DNA of 64,000 nucleotides, from assembly GCA_938005545.1 (NCBI GenBank), contig CALKXV010000013.1, positions 62,001-126,000 on the forward strand, in the 5' to 3' direction. Each line of letters begins with the position of its first letter. Position 1 is the stretch's first letter. Shown in pieces: positions 9,462 to 19,336 of the stretch. The DNA comes from an uncultured Paracoccaceae bacterium. Its GTDB lineage: Bacteria > Pseudomonadota > Alphaproteobacteria > Rhodobacterales > Rhodobacteraceae. Under the pieces are notes generated by a model. The model was given only the letters and a program-made list of their open reading frames with translations. It was not told the DNA's origin and did not search any database. The position numbers and the translations under genes were made by a program.

Positions 9462-10853
9462 TTAGCGGCGATGATGGAACAATTGGAACAGGCGGGCCTG
9501 GCGGGTGAAGGGTTTGGTTTTCACTTTGTCGGGCTCGGCGATGGCGACCACACGGAACAAAAGAACCAGTGCGATAAGCGCAAAGATGACGCCGCCGAAG
9601 GCTTGGCCGATGAGGATGCCGGGTGCGCCGAACCATGCCGCGCCGATCATCACGAAAGGGACGGTGCCAAGAGTGTGACGGCCCCAGTTGATCCATGTCG
9701 AATAGAACGGGTGGCCCAGATTGTTGAAGGCGGCGTTGGTGACGAAGATCACGCCGTTGAAAAAGAAGGCAAGCGCAAGCGGGCCGCAGAACAGGAAGAC
9801 CAAGTCTTTGGTGATGCCGTCAGCTTCGAAAAGGGCAACAACCGGACCGCGGAGTGCATAGAGCGCCAAAGTGACAAGGACAACAACAAGCGCGGTGAAA
9901 ACCAGTGCATCGCGTAACGATTCGCGGACGCGGTCTTCGCGACCTGCCCCATGGTTCTGGCCGATGATCGGTCCGACGGCACCCGACAATGCGAAGAGAA
10001 CACTAAAGGCAATGGGGATCATGCGGCCCACAATTGCCATACCTGCAACGGCCGCTTCGCCGAATTCGGCCATGGAGCGTGTGACAAAGGCTTGGCCCAA
10101 TGGCGTTGCAAGTTGGGTCAGGATCGCGGGGGCGGCGATCGCGGCGACGGGCATCAGATCTTGGTGGAGTTCGGATACGGTTGGTTTGGCGAGCGCCTGA
10201 TGGGCGCGGATCAGGGGCATGATGCCGAACCACGCGATGGTGGCGCGGGCCGCAACGCTTGCCAATGCCGCGCCGGTTAGCTCCAAATCGAGCCCGAAGA
10301 TTAGGATCGGATCAAGGACAGCGTTTACAAGCCCGCCCCAAACCGTTGCCATCATCGCGCGGCGCGCATCACCGTAGGCGCGCAAAACCGCGCTTCCGAC
10401 CATCCCGAAAATCAGCAGGGGCAGACTTGGGATAATGATGGTCAGGTAGGAAACGGCAAGGTCGAGAGTTTCACCGGAGGCACCCAACAGTGCCGCAAGC
10501 GGGCGCAGGTTCAGCCAGACTAGTAAGGCGAAGATGGCCCCGAAAATCACGCAATAGATCAACGTATTGGTGGCGCGGCGTTTGGCGAGTTCTTCGTCCC
10601 CGGCGCCAAGGGCCATGGCCACAAGCGCGCCGGCAGCGATGGCCATGCCGATCCCGAAGGAGGATGTGAAGAACAGCAGCGCACCCGCATAACCGATGGC
10701 GGCGGCAAGTTCGGCTTTGCCCAGCATCGAAATGAAAACCATATCGACAAAATCGACAAGAAACACGGCCATCAGCCCCACTGAGGCCGTCAGCGACATG
10801 ACTGTGATGTGTCGGAAGAGATTGCCTTCTAAGAACTTGGCTTGTGTTTCCAT
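9462..10853 (-). CDS. MATE family efflux transporter
   Basis: This 463-residue membrane protein has about twelve hydrophobic segments in two halves, the layout of MATE (NorM/DinF) exporters that expel drugs or metabolites in exchange for Na+ or H+. The N-terminal region (METQAKFLEGNLFRHI, then DFVDMVFISMLG) and an internal IGQNHGAGRED loop fit the family. The frame is open further upstream to 11249, but the ATG at 10853 gives the proper family start. It is convergent with the lipoprotein hydrolase, one base between the two stops. Confidence 0.9.
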   Translation of the reverse strand: METQAKFLEGNLFRHITVMSLTASVGLMAVFLVDFVDMVFISMLGKAELAAAIGYAGALLFFTSSFGIGMAIAAGALVAMALGAGDEELAKRRATNTLIYCVIFGAIFALLVWLNLRPLAALLGASGETLDLAVSYLTIIIPSLPLLIFGMVGSAVLRAYGDARRAMMATVWGGLVNAVLDPILIFGLDLELTGAALASVAARATIAWFGIMPLIRAHQALAKPTVSELHQDLMPVAAIAAPAILTQLATPLGQAFVTRSMAEFGEAAVAGMAIVGRMIPIAFSVLFALSGAVGPIIGQNHGAGREDRVRESLRDALVFTALVVVLVTLALYALRGPVVALFEADGITKDLVFLFCGPLALAFFFNGVIFVTNAAFNNLGHPFYSTWINWGRHTLGTVPFVMIGAAWFGAPGILIGQAFGGVIFALIALVLLFRVVAIAEPDKVKTKPFTRQARLFQLFHHRR

Positions 10854-11036
10854 GACAGGAGCTTGGCAGGTTGGTACAAATGGCTCAATGAAGAAAAGGC
10901 GCCTGATCTGACAGAGTTTTGCGGGATTGGTGCGCGAAAGCGAAACAAAACACGTGGCGGTGTGACGCGCGGTTTTCATTGTGTTTCCGCAAGCGTCCGT
11001 CGACGGTAGAGGCAGAACGATGGAGGAGCACCGGTC

Positions 11037-12650
11037 ATGATTAAGGAACCGCGCATAAATCTGGCAACCCATGACGTCTTCAATCAGGCAAAGCCGCTGG
11101 TAGATAGGAACCTGTTTCTGATTGATCAGGCTATGGTCGACGGAGTGCGTCGCGAGGCTGGGGATTGGCTTTTTCAGAAGATGTCGGTTCTGGGCGAGGA
11201 GGTCGGGTCTGAACAAGTTTTGAACTGGGGCGATCAGGCGAACAGGCACGCTCCGGAATTACAGCAATTCAATCGCTTTGGTGCGCGCATCGATCATGTG
11301 GAGTTCCATCCATCCTATCATGACTTGATGTCGCTCGCGTCAGACCACCGCATTCATGTTGTCGCTTTTTCCAAGCCGGGCAAAGCACCTCATGCTGGGT
11401 ATGCAGCGCTGACGGCGTTGTTTACGCAGGCCGATCACGCCACCATGTGTCCAACCACCATGACCTATGCGGCGGTGCCTGCTTTGTTGAAGTCACCGGA
11501 GATCGGACAGCCTTGGGTTGATAAGATCATTGGCGGTATATACGACGCGCCATTGCGACCGATTTCTGAAAAGTCCGGCGTCACGGTCGGCATGGTCATG
11601 ACCGAAAAACAGGGCGGAAGTGATGTGCGCGCCAATACAACGACAGCCGAGGCATTGAGCGATGGGGGCTATGCGCTGACCGGGCACAAGTGGTTTTGCT
11701 CGGCACCGATGTCGGACGGGTTTTTGACCTTGGCGTATTTGGATGGTGCGATGACGTGTTTTCTGGTGCCACGGATTTTGCCGGACGGATCACTGAACAC
11801 GATCAACGTGATGCGTTTGAAGGATAAGCTGGGCAACATCGGGAATGCGTCGTCCGAGATTGAATATCATCGCGCTTGGGCAGAGCGCATTGGCGATCCG
11901 GGCGCGGGGATCAAAAGCATCATTGAAATGGTGCATCACACACGACTTGGAGCCGTGTCCGCGACTTTGGGGATCATGCGGATGGCTTTGGCGCAGGCGA
12001 TCAATCACGCGTCGGGGCGTATGGCGTTTCAGAAACGGTTGATTGATCAACCCGTGATGCGCGCCGTTTTGGCCGATCTGCAGGTGGAATACGAAGCCGC
12101 AGTTGCATTGGTTCTTCATATCGCGGCACGGTTCAATTCCCACGCGCCCGAAGAACAGGCCTATGTTCGATTGGCCGTTGCATTGGCCAAGTATCTATTG
12201 ACGAAGCGATGCCCCAACTTTGTATACGAGTGTTTGGAATGCCACGGCGGCGCGGGTTACATTCAAGACGGGCCCGTTGCGAGACTTTACCGAGAAGCCC
12301 CCTTGAACGCGATCTGGGAGGGGTCGGGCAACGTGATTGCTTTGGACGTTTTGCGCACTTTGGCCAAAGAACCGGTCGCGTTTGAGACTTATGTGGCAAA
12401 GATTGAGGTTGTTGATCCAGCATTAAGCGGCGACATTTTGCGTCTGTTCGAAAATGGCGCACCACCCGAAAGTTCGGCTCGCCATATTGCGGAACGGATG
12501 GCGCTGACATTACAGAGCGCCCTTTTGAAAGATGCACCGATGGCGGTATCGGATGCGCATAGGGCGCGGATTGCGGATCCGTCGCGGACATATGGTGGCG
12601 GATCGGTGCAAATCGACATTGATGCGATTTTGGAGCGTGCGCGGTTTTAG
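11037..12650 (+). CDS. AidB-like acyl-CoA dehydrogenase
   Basis: The 537-residue flavoprotein belongs to the AidB branch of acyl-CoA dehydrogenases. The signature MTEKQGGSDVRANTT lies in the FAD-binding middle domain, and CHGGAGYIQD and NAIWEGSGNVIALD in the C-terminal part. AidB is linked to alkylation damage in E. coli, but many homologues are probable isovaleryl-CoA or other acyl-CoA dehydrogenases, so the role here is open. A GGAGGAG-like sequence precedes the ATG. The gene is divergent from the MATE exporter and ends at a shared terminator. Confidence 0.87.
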   Translation: MIKEPRINLATHDVFNQAKPLVDRNLFLIDQAMVDGVRREAGDWLFQKMSVLGEEVGSEQVLNWGDQANRHAPELQQFNRFGARIDHVEFHPSYHDLMSLASDHRIHVVAFSKPGKAPHAGYAALTALFTQADHATMCPTTMTYAAVPALLKSPEIGQPWVDKIIGGIYDAPLRPISEKSGVTVGMVMTEKQGGSDVRANTTTAEALSDGGYALTGHKWFCSAPMSDGFLTLAYLDGAMTCFLVPRILPDGSLNTINVMRLKDKLGNIGNASSEIEYHRAWAERIGDPGAGIKSIIEMVHHTRLGAVSATLGIMRMALAQAINHASGRMAFQKRLIDQPVMRAVLADLQVEYEAAVALVLHIAARFNSHAPEEQAYVRLAVALAKYLLTKRCPNFVYECLECHGGAGYIQDGPVARLYREAPLNAIWEGSGNVIALDVLRTLAKEPVAFETYVAKIEVVDPALSGDILRLFENGAPPESSARHIAERMALTLQSALLKDAPMAVSDAHRARIADPSRTYGGGSVQIDIDAILERARF

Positions 12651-12675
12651 ATTTGGGATCTGTGTTTCATAAAAG

Positions 12676-12699
12676 ACCGGGGACATATGCCCCCGGCCC
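12676..12699. terminator. Bidirectional terminator hairpin
   Basis: A GC-rich stem of CCGGGG paired with CCCCGG around a short CATATG-containing loop lies in the 57 bp between two convergent genes, with A/T runs on either side. It probably serves both transcripts. Confidence 0.75.
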
Positions 12700-12707
12700 T
12701 TCGAAAT

Positions 12708-13634
12708 TTACAGCATCAACTGATATGTGGCTGGCACATAGTGATAGCTTCCGGGGCCGGCTTCGGTGACGTAACCGATGCCGGGGAACGGCATGTGGTA
12801 GCCAATGAGCGGGATTTTATCGGCGGCGACCATACCCAACAGCCTTTTGCGCGTTGCGGCGGCGGCGGCTTTGTCTTGGTCGAAGCGTACTTCCCAGTCT
12901 GGATAGGCCAGCGACCAGACATAGTGGTTTGCAGCATCGGCCATGAGCAGAACCTGCTCGCCACCCGATTCAACCATGTAAGTCATATGGCCGGGCGTGT
13001 GGCCGAAAGCTTCGACCGCGGTGATGCCCGAAACGACATCGCCACCACCGTTCAAAAAGCTGGTTTTGTCGGCAAAGGGTTTCATCTTGGCGTCAAAGGT
13101 TTCGTTTTCAGCCTTGGCCCAGGTGTCGTATTCCACTTGGCCAGTCACATAGCGCGCATTCGGATAAGTGGGCGCACCATTTGCGTCCGTCAGACCACCG
13201 ATATGGTCGCCATGCATGTGGGTGATGACGACGATAGTGACATCGCTTGCGGCAACACCGGCTTGGGTCAGGGCGGCCAGCGTGCCTTCCGCGCTTAAGC
13301 CAGCGTCGAACAGGACGACTTCGGAGCCTGTGCGCACAACGGTTGGGGTGAAAAAGAACTGAGCTTTGTCGGCTGGAATGAAGTTTTGTGCACTGACTTC
13401 GGCGAATTCTTCTGCTGACACGTTCATGCCAAAGATTCCTTGGATATTGTCGACGACCCGCGTGCCCGCCAAAAGCGTCGAGACCTGGAATTCGCCCAAT
13501 TCAAAGCTGTTTTGAAGCGCTGTCACGGGGGCCGCTGCGTGGCCATCGGCAAGCGTCATTGTTGCACCGGTGGCGACTGGCAATGCAGCGGCGCCAGCCA
13601 GTAGGTTTCGACGGGAAAGTGTAATGGCTGTCAT
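12708..13634 (-). CDS. Tat-exported MBL-fold metallohydrolase
   Basis: The 308-residue protein starts with a twin-arginine signal (LSRRNLLAGAAALPVATGA), so it should be folded in the cytoplasm and exported to the periplasm. The metal-binding motif THMHGDHIGG at about 138-147 is the zinc-site signature of the metallo-beta-lactamase fold, with further metal ligands in GHTPGHMTYM and DAANHY. The family covers lactonases, glyoxalases and sulfatases, so the substrate is not assignable. It stands alone and is divergent from gltX. Confidence 0.85.
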   Translation of the reverse strand: MTAITLSRRNLLAGAAALPVATGATMTLADGHAAAPVTALQNSFELGEFQVSTLLAGTRVVDNIQGIFGMNVSAEEFAEVSAQNFIPADKAQFFFTPTVVRTGSEVVLFDAGLSAEGTLAALTQAGVAASDVTIVVITHMHGDHIGGLTDANGAPTYPNARYVTGQVEYDTWAKAENETFDAKMKPFADKTSFLNGGGDVVSGITAVEAFGHTPGHMTYMVESGGEQVLLMADAANHYVWSLAYPDWEVRFDQDKAAAAATRKRLLGMVAADKIPLIGYHMPFPGIGYVTEAGPGSYHYVPATYQLML

Positions 13635-13859
13635 GGGTATTCTCCCTCGCTGGTTTCATTATTCAATGGATCATGAAGTAATCCTCGCACGGGTAATGTC
13701 TAGGCACGGCTTCGTGAGAGCCGTACCGATTATATGATGGCGGCCATTCTTCTTGGGGATGCCGTTGCATGAACTTAGGGCTCGATCCTGCCACCATGGC
13801 ACCCGCATATGGACAAATTGGGTCGCATATGAAAAAGCCTGCTCGATCAGGAGTACCCC

Positions 13860-15176
13860 ATGACCACCACACGTTTCGCCCCTTCGCCAACTGGCTATCT
13901 GCACATCGGCAATCTTCGGACTGCCTTGTTCAACTGGATGATTGCGCGCAAAAACAGCGGGCAATTTATCCTTCGGATCGACGACACTGATCCTGAACGG
14001 TCGAAGGAAGAATATGTCGATGCGATCAAGGAAGATCTTGAATGGTTGGGGCTGACCTGGGACCGGGTTGAGCGGCAGTCGGAACGGCTGGAGCGTTATG
14101 CGGATGCGGCCGACAAGTTACGCGAGATCGGTCGGTTTTACGAAGCCTGGGAAACTCCGGTTGAGCTGGACCTGAAGCGGAAAAAGCAGTTGAACATGGG
14201 CAATCCGCCTGTTTATGACCGGGCGGCTTTGGCGTTGTCGGACGATGAAAAAGCTGCCTTGAAAGCAGATCGCGGCACAGGGGTTTGGCGGTTCAAGCTG
14301 GATCATGCGCGGATCAACTGGCCTGACGGTGTCTTGGGTGATTTGTCAATTGATGCAGCGTCGGTGTCAGACCCCGTTTTGATCCGGCAGGACGGTCAGG
14401 TGCTTTATACGCTGGCTTCGGTGGTCGATGATACAGATATGGGGGTTACCCATGTGGTGCGCGGATCAGACCATGTGACGAATACGGCGACGCAGATCCA
14501 GATTATCGAAGCCCTTGGTGCGACGCCGCCAACCTTTGCGCATCATTCGCTTTTGACGGGCCCGCAGGGCGAAGCTTTATCGAAGCGGCTTGGCACTTTG
14601 GCGTTGCGGGACATGCGCGAAAACGGTGTGGAACCGATGGCGTTGTTGTCACTGATGGCGCGGCTTGGGTCTTCGGACCCTGTAGAGTTGCGAGAAAATC
14701 ATGACGAGCTGGTTGCGGGATTTGAGATTGATCATTTCGGACCAGCGCCGACAAAATTCGATGAAGATGATCTTATCCCTTTAACCATCCGTGTGATCCA
14801 GTCTTTAGGTGCTGAGGAAATGGCCGAGTATCTGCAAACGGTGCCCGAAAAACTCCGTGAAAATTATTGGAATACCGTAAAGGGCAACACACCAACGAGA
14901 TTTTACGCGGACAAGTGGTGGCCAGTATTTGCCGGTGATGCGGTACCTGTTGTTGCGGATGAAGATCGGGACTTCGTGGTCGAAGCCTTCGCATTGTTGC
15001 CAGAACCACCCTATTCCGCCGAAACATGGAGCGTTTGGACAGGCGCTGTAAAAGAGGCGACCGGGCGCAAGGGCAAAGGACTTTTCATGCCGCTGCGTCT
15101 TGCGGTGACCGGCCAACAGCGCGGGCCGGAAATGGCGGATGTCATGGCGATGTTGCAGAAAAAGCCGGCGCTGTGA
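13860..15176 (+). CDS. gltX: Glutamate--tRNA ligase
   Basis: A class I aminoacyl-tRNA synthetase charging tRNA-Glu. The 438-residue protein starts MTTTRFAPSPTGYLHIGNLR, with the HIGH-type motif HIGN at 15-18, the discriminating FILRIDDTDPERS segment and a KMSKS-like ALSKRLGTL motif. At about 440 residues it matches the shorter GltX variant that many Rhodobacterales carry alongside a longer copy. Whether this copy charges tRNA-Glu only or misacylates tRNA-Gln for GatCAB cannot be seen here. Confidence 0.95.
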   Translation: MTTTRFAPSPTGYLHIGNLRTALFNWMIARKNSGQFILRIDDTDPERSKEEYVDAIKEDLEWLGLTWDRVERQSERLERYADAADKLREIGRFYEAWETPVELDLKRKKQLNMGNPPVYDRAALALSDDEKAALKADRGTGVWRFKLDHARINWPDGVLGDLSIDAASVSDPVLIRQDGQVLYTLASVVDDTDMGVTHVVRGSDHVTNTATQIQIIEALGATPPTFAHHSLLTGPQGEALSKRLGTLALRDMRENGVEPMALLSLMARLGSSDPVELRENHDELVAGFEIDHFGPAPTKFDEDDLIPLTIRVIQSLGAEEMAEYLQTVPEKLRENYWNTVKGNTPTRFYADKWWPVFAGDAVPVVADEDRDFVVEAFALLPEPPYSAETWSVWTGAVKEATGRKGKGLFMPLRLAVTGQQRGPEMADVMAMLQKKPAL

Positions 15177-15256
15177 GCGCTTGCGTGTAGGGCAAAACTG
15201 CTTGCCGCGGTTGCGCTAACAGGACATGCTTTGGCACGTCTTAGAAAGCCAGATTG

Positions 15257-16207
15257 ATGAAGTCTCACATCCTGACAATCACGCTAAACCCGACGGTTGA
15301 TTTTTCGACCACCGCGCCCGAGATCGTTCCGGGCCTGAAGTTGAGATGCTCTGATCCTCAGATTGATCCGGGCGGTGGTGGAATTAACGTGGCGCGGGCT
15401 GTAAAATTGCTGGGCGGTCAAGCCACAGCTTTGGTGGCCATTGGTGGTGCGACGGGTGCGCACCTGTTGCAACTTTTGGCTTTGGAAGGCGTGCCGACGG
15501 TTGCGTTTCAGGGCCCGGGCGAAACGCGGCAATCAACCTCGGTCATTGATCGCAAGTCTGGCGAGCAGTTCCGGTTTGTAATGCCGGGCCCCGTTTGGGA
15601 AGACGCCGATGTTCCCCGCGCTTTGGCATCGGTCGATCAAGCCACCAGCGAGGATACGCTTGTGGTGTTGTCGGGCAGTCAACCGCCCGGTGTGGCCAAA
15701 GATTTTCCGTCGATTTTGTCGAACCATGTGGCGGGACGCGGGGCGAAGCTGATCGTTGACACCTCTGGACCTGCCCTGTTCCATTTGGCTGAACGCCCTC
15801 ACGACGCGCTTTATGTGCTTCGCATGGATGGCGAAGAAGGCGAAGAGCTGGCCGGGCGGCCCTTGCCGACACGCGAAGATACGGCCAAATTTGCGCGCGA
15901 ACTTGTCGACAAGGGTGTTGCGCGGATCGTCATTGTTGCACGCGGCGCGGATGGATCGGTTCTGGCCGACCACGAGAGCGCTTGGCACGCAGTGAACCCA
16001 CCGGGGCCAGTTGTGTCAAAGGTCGGTGCTGGTGATAGCTTTGTGGGTGCATTTACACTGGCACTTGCCGGTTCGGAGCCGGTTCAGGATTGCCTAAAGC
16101 TGGGTGTGGCCGCCGCAAGCGCGGCTGTCAGCACCGAAGCAACGCAGCTTTGCGAACCCGACATCACCGAAGAGAACCGCTTGGCCTGTACGGTGACCCG
16201 GCTTTAA
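15257..16207 (+). CDS. PfkB-family sugar kinase (1-phosphofructokinase-like)
   Basis: A cytosolic ribokinase-fold kinase of 316 residues. It opens [13 protein letters not shown], the usual start of the 1-phosphofructokinase/tagatose-6-phosphate kinase branch. It has the sugar-binding [10 protein letters not shown] motif near residue 36 and the ATP/anion-hole motif [12 protein letters not shown] in the C-terminal part. The ATG at 15257 is used; a TTG precedes it by one codon. It follows gltX by 80 bp on the same strand. The phosphate acceptor sugar cannot be determined from the sequence. Confidence 0.85.
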   Translation: MKSHILTITLNPTVDFSTTAPEIVPGLKLRCSDPQIDPGGGGINVARAVKLLGGQATALVAIGGATGAHLLQLLALEGVPTVAFQGPGETRQSTSVIDRKSGEQFRFVMPGPVWEDADVPRALASVDQATSEDTLVVLSGSQPPGVAKDFPSILSNHVAGRGAKLIVDTSGPALFHLAERPHDALYVLRMDGEEGEELAGRPLPTREDTAKFARELVDKGVARIVIVARGADGSVLADHESAWHAVNPPGPVVSKVGAGDSFVGAFTLALAGSEPVQDCLKLGVAAASAAVSTEATQLCEPDITEENRLACTVTRL

Positions 16208-16965
16208 GATTTGAGCCGGTACCCGGTTTTGAAGATCCACCAGACGATGCCAAGGCAGATGCCCGCAAAGATCATGACGGCGATCAGGCTGGCGACGATG
16301 GGCACATCTGAGGTTCCAAAGAAAGACCAGCGGAAGCCGGACACAAGGTAAAGTACCGGGTTAAAGAACGACACGTTCTGCCAGAACGGCGGCAACATGC
16401 TGACCGAATAGAACGAGCCTCCAAGAAAGACCAAGGGCGTCACGACCAACAGCGGAACAAGGTTCAGCTGTTCGAAGTTTTGCGCCCAGATGCCAAGGAC
16501 AAAGCCCAAAAGCGAGAAGGTGACCGCCGTCAGCACCAGAAACGCCACCATGAAAACCGGATGTGCAATCTGGATGTCGACGAAGAAGAAGGAGGTGATC
16601 AGGATGATGATCCCGATCATAATCGCCTTGGCTGCGGCGGCACCGACATACCCGATGACGATTTCCAAAGAGCTGATCGGGGCGGTCAGGACTTCGTAGA
16701 TGGTTCCGATGAACTTGGGGAAATAGATGCCGAAACCTGCGTTCTGGATCGACTGTTGCAGCACCGTCAGCATGATCAGGCCCGGAACGATGAAGGCGCC
16801 ATACGACACCTCTTCGATCTGTTGGATCCGGCTTCCGATCGCGGTGCCGAAAACCACGAAGTAGAGCGATGTGGATAGTACGGGGGAAATGAGAGACTGG
16901 GCGATGGAACGGAAAAACCGTGTCATCTCGAACATCCAGATTGCAGAAATACCGGTCCAGTTCAT
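16204..16965 (-). CDS. ABC-2 type transporter permease
   Basis: The 253-residue membrane protein has about six hydrophobic segments and the ABC-2 permease layout seen in export systems such as YadH/NodJ. Its start at 16965 overlaps the stop of the ATPase gene, so the two form a coupled exporter pair. The stop codon overlaps the end of the convergent PfkB gene by four bases. Confidence 0.88.
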   Translation of the reverse strand: MNWTGISAIWMFEMTRFFRSIAQSLISPVLSTSLYFVVFGTAIGSRIQQIEEVSYGAFIVPGLIMLTVLQQSIQNAGFGIYFPKFIGTIYEVLTAPISSLEIVIGYVGAAAAKAIMIGIIILITSFFFVDIQIAHPVFMVAFLVLTAVTFSLLGFVLGIWAQNFEQLNLVPLLVVTPLVFLGGSFYSVSMLPPFWQNVSFFNPVLYLVSGFRWSFFGTSDVPIVASLIAVMIFAGICLGIVWWIFKTGYRLKS

Positions 16966-17888
16966 GACTTGTCCTTCACGATGCCGACGAAGATGTCTTC
17001 GAGCGAACTTTGATGGGTCGAGATATCGGCCAGTTGCGCGCCAGCACTTTGCAACGCGGACAGCAATGCGGTTATGCCCGTGCGTTCGCCTTTGGTGTCA
17101 TAGGTATAGACCAGCGCATCGCCATCGTCGGTGAGGATCAGATCGTAAGCCTCCAGACCGGACGGGATGGTGGTGATTGGATCGCGCAAATGGATTTTCA
17201 GCTCTTTTTTGCCCAAACGCGCCATCAGCGCAGCCTTGTCTTCAACCAGTAGCAATTCACCGTTGTTGATGACGCCGATACGATCGGCGATGGCTTCGGC
17301 TTCTTCGATGTAATGGGTTGTCAGGATTATCGTGACGCCCGAGGCGCGGAGTTTTTCGACAAGCGCCCACATGTCGCGGCGGAGTTCGACATCAACACCT
17401 GCCGTCGGTTCATCCAAGAACAACACGCGGGGTTCATGGGACAGCGCCTTGGCGATCAGCACCCGACGTTTCATACCACCCGAAAGGGCGAAGGTGCGGC
17501 TGTCTTTCTTATCAAGCAGCGACAGATCACTGAGAATGCCATCGACAATCGCATCATCTCGCCGCATTCCGAATAGCCCGCGGGTGAAGGCAACGGCGTC
17601 GCCGACGCGGGTGAAGGGTTCAAGGTGGATTTCCTGGGGGACCATTCCGATCATCCGGCGCGCGGCGCGGTAATCCTGAATGACGTCATGACCGCCGACA
17701 GTGATGGTGCCTGATGTTGGGGAAACAAGGCCGCAAATCGTTGAAATAAGAGTTGTTTTTCCCGCGCCGTTCGGGCCAAGCAAGGCAAGGATTTCGCCTT
17801 CTTCGATGTCGAGCGAAACAGACTTCAGCGCCTCGAACCCACCGTCATAGGATTTTTTCAGGTCTTTGATTTCGACGATAGTTGGCAT
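16962..17888 (-). CDS. ABC exporter ATP-binding protein
   Basis: The 308-residue ATPase energises the neighbouring ABC-2 permease. It has the Walker A motif GPNGAGKT at 38-45, the signature ALSGGMKRR and Walker [15 protein letters not shown]-terminal extension of about 80 residues after the core matches the YadG/CcmA type. Exported substrate unknown. The gene is divergent from the SDR gene at 18027. Confidence 0.92.
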   Translation of the reverse strand: MPTIVEIKDLKKSYDGGFEALKSVSLDIEEGEILALLGPNGAGKTTLISTICGLVSPTSGTITVGGHDVIQDYRAARRMIGMVPQEIHLEPFTRVGDAVAFTRGLFGMRRDDAIVDGILSDLSLLDKKDSRTFALSGGMKRRVLIAKALSHEPRVLFLDEPTAGVDVELRRDMWALVEKLRASGVTIILTTHYIEEAEAIADRIGVINNGELLLVEDKAALMARLGKKELKIHLRDPITTIPSGLEAYDLILTDDGDALVYTYDTKGERTGITALLSALQSAGAQLADISTHQSSLEDIFVGIVKDKS

Positions 17889-18026
17889 GTCATTGCTCCC
17901 TGTTCGCCGCTTTTAACTGGTGTGGGCCAAAGACGGAACTGGTGAAAATCGCATATCATACATGCGCTTCACAAACATGCGCCGCACTTCTAACCTTGTG
18001 AAATACATTGGCATCGGGATTTCAAC

Positions 18027-18872
18027 ATGGACATGAATGCACTTCAATCGGGCAATACGGCACTTGTAACAGGCGGCGCGACCGGAATTGGTCTTGCGGC
18101 GGCCGTGCGGTTTGCCGAGCGTGGGATGAAAATTGTCATCGCTGACCGGCGGGAAGATCTTTTTGCGAGTGCCGAGGCGATTTTGCGCGAAGCGGGTGCG
18201 CCAAATGTGATGTGTAGCGTGGTGGATGTTTCTGATGCGGCGACCGTTGCCAACTTGGAGCGCGACGTGACGGCTAAGTTCGGCGGTATTGATGCGTTGA
18301 TGTGCAATGCCGGCATTCAGCCCGGCAGCGACATTTTCAACCAGTCGGACAGTTGGGCAGATGTCTTGGCGGTGAACTTGGGTGGGATCGTAAGTTGTTG
18401 TCAGGCCTTTGTTCCGGGCATGATCGCGCGCGGCACGCCCGGCGTTGTCATCAACACCGGATCAAAGCAGGGGATCACCACGCCACCCGGCGATCCGGCC
18501 TATAACGTCTCAAAAGCGGGCGTGAAGGTCTTTACCGAAGCCTTGCAACACCACTTGCGCGGTTTGGAATCGAAGATTACCGCGCACCTTTTGGTACCGG
18601 GATTTGTGTTCACCGATCTCACCCGCCATGACCGGACTGAACAACCGGCGGGGGCCTGGACGCCGGATCAAACCGCCGGTTTCATGATGGATCGTCTTGC
18701 CAGCGGTGACTTTTACATCATCTGCCCCGACAACGACGTCGATCGTGCAACGGATGACAAGCGGATGGCTTGGGCCATGGGCGACATCATCGAAAACCGC
18801 CCGCCTTTATCGCGGTGGCACCCAGACTGGGGCGACGCGTTCGAGGCTTATTTGAAAGACGGGCAAGCCTAG
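18027..18872 (+). CDS. Short-chain dehydrogenase/reductase
   Basis: The 281-residue classical SDR has the cofactor motif TGGATGIG (residues 15-22), CNAGIQ for the NAG motif and the catalytic YNVSKAG (Tyr-x-x-x-Lys). The acidic residue after the second strand (IVIADRRED) suggests NAD rather than NADP. It is a free-standing gene divergent from the ABC exporter, and its 3' end overlaps the convergent DUF2269 gene by four bases. The substrate is unknown. Confidence 0.88.
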   Translation: MDMNALQSGNTALVTGGATGIGLAAAVRFAERGMKIVIADRREDLFASAEAILREAGAPNVMCSVVDVSDAATVANLERDVTAKFGGIDALMCNAGIQPGSDIFNQSDSWADVLAVNLGGIVSCCQAFVPGMIARGTPGVVINTGSKQGITTPPGDPAYNVSKAGVKVFTEALQHHLRGLESKITAHLLVPGFVFTDLTRHDRTEQPAGAWTPDQTAGFMMDRLASGDFYIICPDNDVDRATDDKRMAWAMGDIIENRPPLSRWHPDWGDAFEAYLKDGQA

Positions 18873-19336
18873 AAAACGGGCTTGAACAGCATCAACCAGA
18901 CGATGGCCAAGACGGCGGCAAAGGCTGGGAACCCGCAAGCAAACCAGCGGCGATAGAGTGCGTGATATTCAGGCGGTAGGGGCTGGCCTGCATCCCGAGC
19001 CGCCCGCGCGTGATCGCGCATTCGGATTTGCATCGCGACAACCGGCAACCAGAATGCACCGACGACGACGTAGAGTACTAGGGACAATCCGACCCAGCCT
19101 TCCAAGATCGGCCAACCAGCGTGCCGTGCCAGAAAGTAACCGGTGATCGGTTGGAAAAAGGCAGCGGTTGCGGTGAATAGCATGTCCGCCAGAACGACGA
19201 TGCCCGCGACATGGGCGATCAATGCAGGGTCACGGCTTTGGTGCGACATTACCATAAAAAACGCGATGCCCGCACCTGTGCCAAGAAGGACTATGGCGCC
19301 GATCACGTGGGCATAAAGAAGAAAATCGTGGATCAT
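18869..19336 (-). CDS. DUF2269-type integral membrane protein
   Basis: The 155-residue protein has four hydrophobic segments starting MIHDFLLYAHVIGAIVLLGT, matching the small DUF2269 membrane proteins often found beside DoxX-like genes. The frame is open upstream to 19858, but that part is out-of-frame shadow of the neighbouring gene. The ATG at 19336 overlaps the upstream stop as ATGA, so it is translationally coupled to the SDR/DoxX-like gene. Function unknown. Confidence 0.8.
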   Translation of the reverse strand: MIHDFLLYAHVIGAIVLLGTGAGIAFFMVMSHQSRDPALIAHVAGIVVLADMLFTATAAFFQPITGYFLARHAGWPILEGWVGLSLVLYVVVGAFWLPVVAMQIRMRDHARAARDAGQPLPPEYHALYRRWFACGFPAFAAVLAIVWLMLFKPVF